Of a stretch of 8,388 nt of DNA, positions 5,900 through 8,388 are shown one piece after another. A program made the position numbers and the translations under genes. Numbering within the stretch: the stretch's first letter is position 1; every line of letters starts with the position of its first letter. The stretch spans positions 1-8,388 of the forward strand of contig PLXD01000068.1 of assembly GCA_003151295.1 (NCBI GenBank), in the 5' to 3' direction. This DNA comes from Chitinophagaceae bacterium. Its GTDB lineage: Bacteria; Bacteroidota; Bacteroidia; Chitinophagales; Chitinophagaceae. Below the pieces are notes generated by a model. The model was not told where the DNA came from. It worked only from the letters and a program-made list of their open reading frames with translations, and did no database searches.

Positions 5900-7162
5900 A
5901 TGGAAAAAATCGCGGCTAGCATTATTACGATCGGTGACGAATTACTAATCGGGCAGGTCATAGACACGAATAGCGCCTGGATGGCGCAGGAGTTGAATAA
6001 GAACGGCATCTGGGTCCGGCACAGGCTGGCGGTGGGCGATGTATGGAACGATATCTGGCAGGCGCTGGATGAGGAAAGTAGGCATTCCCGTATCATCCTG
6101 GTCACTGGAGGGCTGGGGCCTACGGCGGACGATATCACCAAGCCTTTACTATGTGAATATTTCGGCGGTAAACTCGTGTTCGATGAAGGCGCACTGGCCA
6201 ATGTCAGGAATATCTTTGAGAACATTCTAAAGCGACCGATGATCGAACGAAACCTGAAGCAGGCCGAAGTGCCGGATGTCTGCACCGTCATTCCTAACGA
6301 GCGCGGCACAGCGCCGGGGATGTGGTTTGAAAAAGAGGGAGTCATATATATATCCATGCCGGGTGTTCCCTATGAAATGAAAGGAATGATGAGCGGATAT
6401 GTCCTGCAGGCCCTGGGTAATCATTTCGTTCTGCCGGCCATCTCCCACCGGACCCTGCTGACAGCCGGTATCGGCGAATCTTTTTTAGCCGAACATATCA
6501 GTCATTTCGAATCTGCATTGCCGGATTTCATCAAACTGGCCTACCTGCCCAACTATGGCATGGTGCGTCTCCGGCTGACGGCTACCGGTACAAATAAGGA
6601 GTTGCTGGAAGAGCAGGTACTGGCGCAGTTTGATACGCTTAAGCGACTCGTTGCCGAATGGATGGTGATAGACGAAGACCTCTCGTTGCAACAGGCAGTG
6701 GGCAAACTGCTGAAACAACGCGGCAAAACGATCGGTACGGCAGAAAGCTGCACGGGCGGGTATATCGCCCACCTGCTGACCTCGATCCCCGGCTCCAGTG
6801 AATTTTATACCGGCAGCATCGTGTCTTATGCCAACACGATCAAAGTAGAGGTATTACACGTCCACCCGGAAACGATCGAAAAAACAGGGGCCGTGAGCGA
6901 AGATACGGTCCGTCAGATGATGCAGGGAGCCCTGAACCTATTGAAGACGGACTATGTGATCGCCACTTCAGGGATCATGGGTCCGGACGGGGGCACTATT
7001 GAAAAGCCCATAGGACTGGTTTGGGTGGGAGTAGGCGATCGTGAAAACATGAAAGTACAGTCATTCCGGTTCCGCTTCGACAGGCAGCGGAATATCGAGC
7101 TGACCGCAAACAATGCCCTGAATATGCTGAGAAAGTTTATACTGGACAATGAGATCGTATAA
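5900..7162 (+). CDS. cinA: CinA-family protein (molybdopterin-binding-like domain plus NMN deamidase-type domain)
   Basis: 420 residues, full length for two-domain CinA. The N-terminal MoCF/COG1058 domain (about 4-170) carries TIGDELLIG (10-18), VTGGLGPTADD (68-78), ERGTAPGM (134-141) and MPGVPYEM (153-160). A middle segment (about 180-255) links to the C-terminal CinA/PncC domain (about 262-415), with AESCTGG (281-287), IPGSSEFY and SGIMGPDGGT...KPIGLVWVG. In related proteins the C-terminal domain converts nicotinamide mononucleotide to nicotinate mononucleotide in pyridine-nucleotide salvage, and the N-terminal domain acts on ADP-ribose-type compounds. The competence name is historical and does not imply natural transformation here. 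It starts at ATG 5900; an earlier ATG at 5887 is out of frame and stops after 10 codons. Cytoplasmic, with no odd residues seen. Confidence 0.97.
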   Translation: MEKIAASIITIGDELLIGQVIDTNSAWMAQELNKNGIWVRHRLAVGDVWNDIWQALDEESRHSRIILVTGGLGPTADDITKPLLCEYFGGKLVFDEGALANVRNIFENILKRPMIERNLKQAEVPDVCTVIPNERGTAPGMWFEKEGVIYISMPGVPYEMKGMMSGYVLQALGNHFVLPAISHRTLLTAGIGESFLAEHISHFESALPDFIKLAYLPNYGMVRLRLTATGTNKELLEEQVLAQFDTLKRLVAEWMVIDEDLSLQQAVGKLLKQRGKTIGTAESCTGGYIAHLLTSIPGSSEFYTGSIVSYANTIKVEVLHVHPETIEKTGAVSEDTVRQMMQGALNLLKTDYVIATSGIMGPDGGTIEKPIGLVWVGVGDRENMKVQSFRFRFDRQRNIELTANNALNMLRKFILDNEIV

Positions 7163-7186
7163 AAGACGTTTTATAGGACAAATCTG

Positions 7187-7194
7187 TACCTTTA
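7187..7194 (+). promoter_or_regulatory. weak promoter-like box (TACCTTTA) before the E2 gene
   Basis: Seven of eight positions match TAnnTTTG, 21 bases before the E2 ATG. No -33 element is evident. The E2 gene may use this box or be read through from cinA, since only 53 bp separate the genes and no terminator is seen between them. Confidence 0.25.
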
Positions 7195-7215
7195 CATCTA
7201 AACCATACATGATTT

Positions 7216-8388
7216 ATGGGCCTCGTTGACCTGGTTATGCCAAAGATGGGTGAGAGTATCATGGAAGCCACTATCCTCAAATGGAATAAACGCCCAGGGG
7301 ATACCGTGAAGCAGGATGAGACCGTATTGGAGATCGCTACCGATAAGGTAGATTCCGAAGTGCCCTCCACAGCGGAAGGAATATTGGAAGAATGGCTCTT
7401 CCAGGTAAATGATGTCGTGCCCATCGGATCCGTCATCGCGCGTATCCGCACCGGAGCGGGGGAAGCCTCAGGCAATGGCAGTCTCCCTGTGTCAAACCGT
7501 CCAACAGCGTCAAACCATACAACAGCGACAAACCATTCGCCGGCTACTAGCCCGTCACAGGCAATGAGCCATGGCCAAATAGGCGCAATAACCCAAATAG
7601 CCGAACAAGCCCGCCATATACCACAGGCAAGATTCTACTCCCCGCTGGTGCTGAACATTGCATCCAGCGAAGGAATTTCATTGAGCGAGCTTGAAAAGAT
7701 ACCGGGTACCGGAAACGAAGGAAGGGTCACGAAAAAGGATGTCCTTCAATATGTATCGGACAGAAATCCGGGAAAAACCGTTCATGCGGCAACAGCGAAA
7801 GAACCGCCAGCGGATCCCAAAGCCGGAAACATACAACCCGCGTCACAGCCTGCAGCCAGCCAGGCTTATACTATTCCAGGGGGAAACATCGAGATAATCG
7901 AGATGGACCGTATGCGCAAACTGGTCGCGGAACATATGGTACGCAGCAAGCATACCAGCCCGCATGTGACCAGTTTTACAGAGGCCGATGTCACCAATAT
8001 GGTGCATTGGAGAAACAAAGTGAAAGCGGCGTTCGAAAAAAGGGAAAACACAAGGATCACCTTCACCCCCCTGTTCATAGAGGCAATCGTCCGTTGTATC
8101 AAAAAATATCCCCTCATCAATAGTTCCCTCGACGGCGACAAGATCATCCTCAAAAAAGATATCAATATCGGCATGGCCACGGCCCTGCCTACCGGCAATC
8201 TCATCGTCCCGGTGATCCGTAACGCAGACCAGTTGAATATCGTAGGCCTTTCCAGGCAGGTAAATACCCTGGCGGAGAACGCACGGAACAGCAGGCTGAA
8301 ACCGGAAGACACGCAAGGCGGCACTTTTACGATGACCAATGTAGGAACCTTCGGTAGCCTCATGGGTACTCCGATCATCAATCAGCCT
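7216..8388 (+). CDS. 2-oxo acid dehydrogenase E2 (dihydrolipoamide acyltransferase), 3' end outside window
   Basis: The core subunit of a 2-oxo acid dehydrogenase complex; it moves the acyl group from E1 via its lipoyl arm to CoA. 391 residues are visible, open at the right edge. The lipoyl domain (about 3-78) has the lipoylation motif ATDKVDS with Lys44. A low-complexity linker (about 85-137) includes a six-residue repeat. The peripheral subunit-binding domain (about 138-180, FYSPLVLNIA...GTGNEGRVTKKDV) binds E1 or E3. The acyltransferase domain starts near 225 (MDRMRKLVAEHM) and reaches GGTFTMTNVGTFGSLMGTPI; the catalytic His-Asp motif would lie just past the edge. The style is nearer to branched-chain/general 2-oxo acid E2s of Bacteroidota than to pyruvate-specific ones, but substrate is unproven. 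ATG 7216 is chosen because LVDLVMPKMGES follows directly; ATG 7209 is out of frame. Confidence 0.95.
   Translation, partial: MGLVDLVMPKMGESIMEATILKWNKRPGDTVKQDETVLEIATDKVDSEVPSTAEGILEEWLFQVNDVVPIGSVIARIRTGAGEASGNGSLPVSNRPTASNHTTATNHSPATSPSQAMSHGQIGAITQIAEQARHIPQARFYSPLVLNIASSEGISLSELEKIPGTGNEGRVTKKDVLQYVSDRNPGKTVHAATAKEPPADPKAGNIQPASQPAASQAYTIPGGNIEIIEMDRMRKLVAEHMVRSKHTSPHVTSFTEADVTNMVHWRNKVKAAFEKRENTRITFTPLFIEAIVRCIKKYPLINSSLDGDKIILKKDINIGMATALPTGNLIVPVIRNADQLNIVGLSRQVNTLAENARNSRLKPEDTQGGTFTMTNVGTFGSLMGTPIINQP
7492..7563 (+). repeat. 18-bp tandem repeat in the E2 linker (about four units)
   Basis: Three clear 18-bp units (7492-7509, 7510-7527, 7528-7545) and a diverged fourth (7546-7563) encode SNRPTA, SNHTTA, TNHSPA and TSPSQA (residues 93-116). 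The unit length is a multiple of three, so copy-number changes would keep the frame and only alter the length of the flexible arm between the lipoyl and subunit-binding domains. Confidence 0.8.

Noticed and set aside
5872..6357. Minus-strand frame of 161 codons over the start of cinA
   Set aside because: It is antisense to well-conserved CinA motifs, and its Ser/Pro-rich product resembles a shadow frame.
7158..7175. AT-only inverted repeat TATAAAA-gacg-TTTTATA at the cinA stop as a terminator
   Set aside because: The 7-bp stem has no GC pairs and no following T-run, so it is too weak to call a terminator.
7843..8381. Minus-strand frames of 157 and 171 codons over the E2 gene
   Set aside because: They oppose a continuous E2 frame with lipoyl, subunit-binding and acyltransferase motifs; no independent signals support them.
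1..8388. CRISPR array, tRNA, rRNA, transposase or prophage genes
   Set aside because: Both strands were read for these. No regular spaced repeats, cloverleaf, transposase motifs or terminal inverted repeats were seen; the 58-bp direct repeats occur only twice and lack element ends.

Overview
The window looks like a chromosomal segment from the phylum Bacteroidota, most likely of the Chitinophagaceae/Sphingobacteriales type. The evidence is a SusC/RagA-type TonB-dependent transporter with an N-terminal STN domain, a FecI-like ECF sigma factor of the Bacteroides-expansion type, a FecR anti-sigma factor with FecR and DUF4974-like domains, a DUF6526-type membrane protein, several TAnnTTTG promoter boxes, and no obvious Shine-Dalgarno sequences. 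The genus assignment is an inference from protein style only.

Left half (1-5093, minus strand): a trans-envelope signalling cassette. In transcription order it holds an ECF sigma factor (5019-4381), a small lipocalin-like lipoprotein (4293-3766), an anti-sigma factor FecR (3713-2490) and a SusC-like transporter whose 3' end leaves the window (2239-1). The expected logic is that substrate binding at SusC is passed through its STN domain to periplasmic FecR, which releases the sigma factor to transcribe susC and downstream genes; a SusD partner would be expected to the left of the window. The lipoprotein between sigma and FecR is not part of the usual FecI-FecR-SusC core. The sigma gene is bracketed by two 58-59 bp direct repeats (about 88% identical). 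The inner copy is the start region of the lipoprotein gene. The outer copy carries a relic lipoprotein start, now a 16-codon mini-ORF that overlaps the TTG start of sigma. This suggests that the sigma gene became lodged between a promoter and its original lipoprotein gene, or that a duplication occurred there.

The fecR-susC gap (2240-2489) holds a plus-strand promoter, two stem-loops and a strong intrinsic terminator. Together they outline a candidate small RNA of about 105 nt transcribed against the operon, in a position like that of the DonS-type sRNAs linked to susC genes in Bacteroides. A separate 33-bp dyad lies just upstream of the susC start.

Middle (5094-5359): a gene-free leader with one promoter-like box and short GC-rich hairpins, probably serving the sigma gene.

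Right half: a small two-helix DUF6526-type membrane protein (minus strand, 5788-5360) is divergent from cinA (plus strand, 5900-7162; two-domain CinA with a C-terminal NMN-deamidase-type domain). After 53 bp comes the E2 acyltransferase of a 2-oxo acid dehydrogenase complex (7216 to the right edge, truncated in its catalytic domain). Its linker contains a six-residue tandem repeat encoded by 18-bp DNA units. These right-hand genes look like ordinary core metabolism, and I see no link with the transport cassette.
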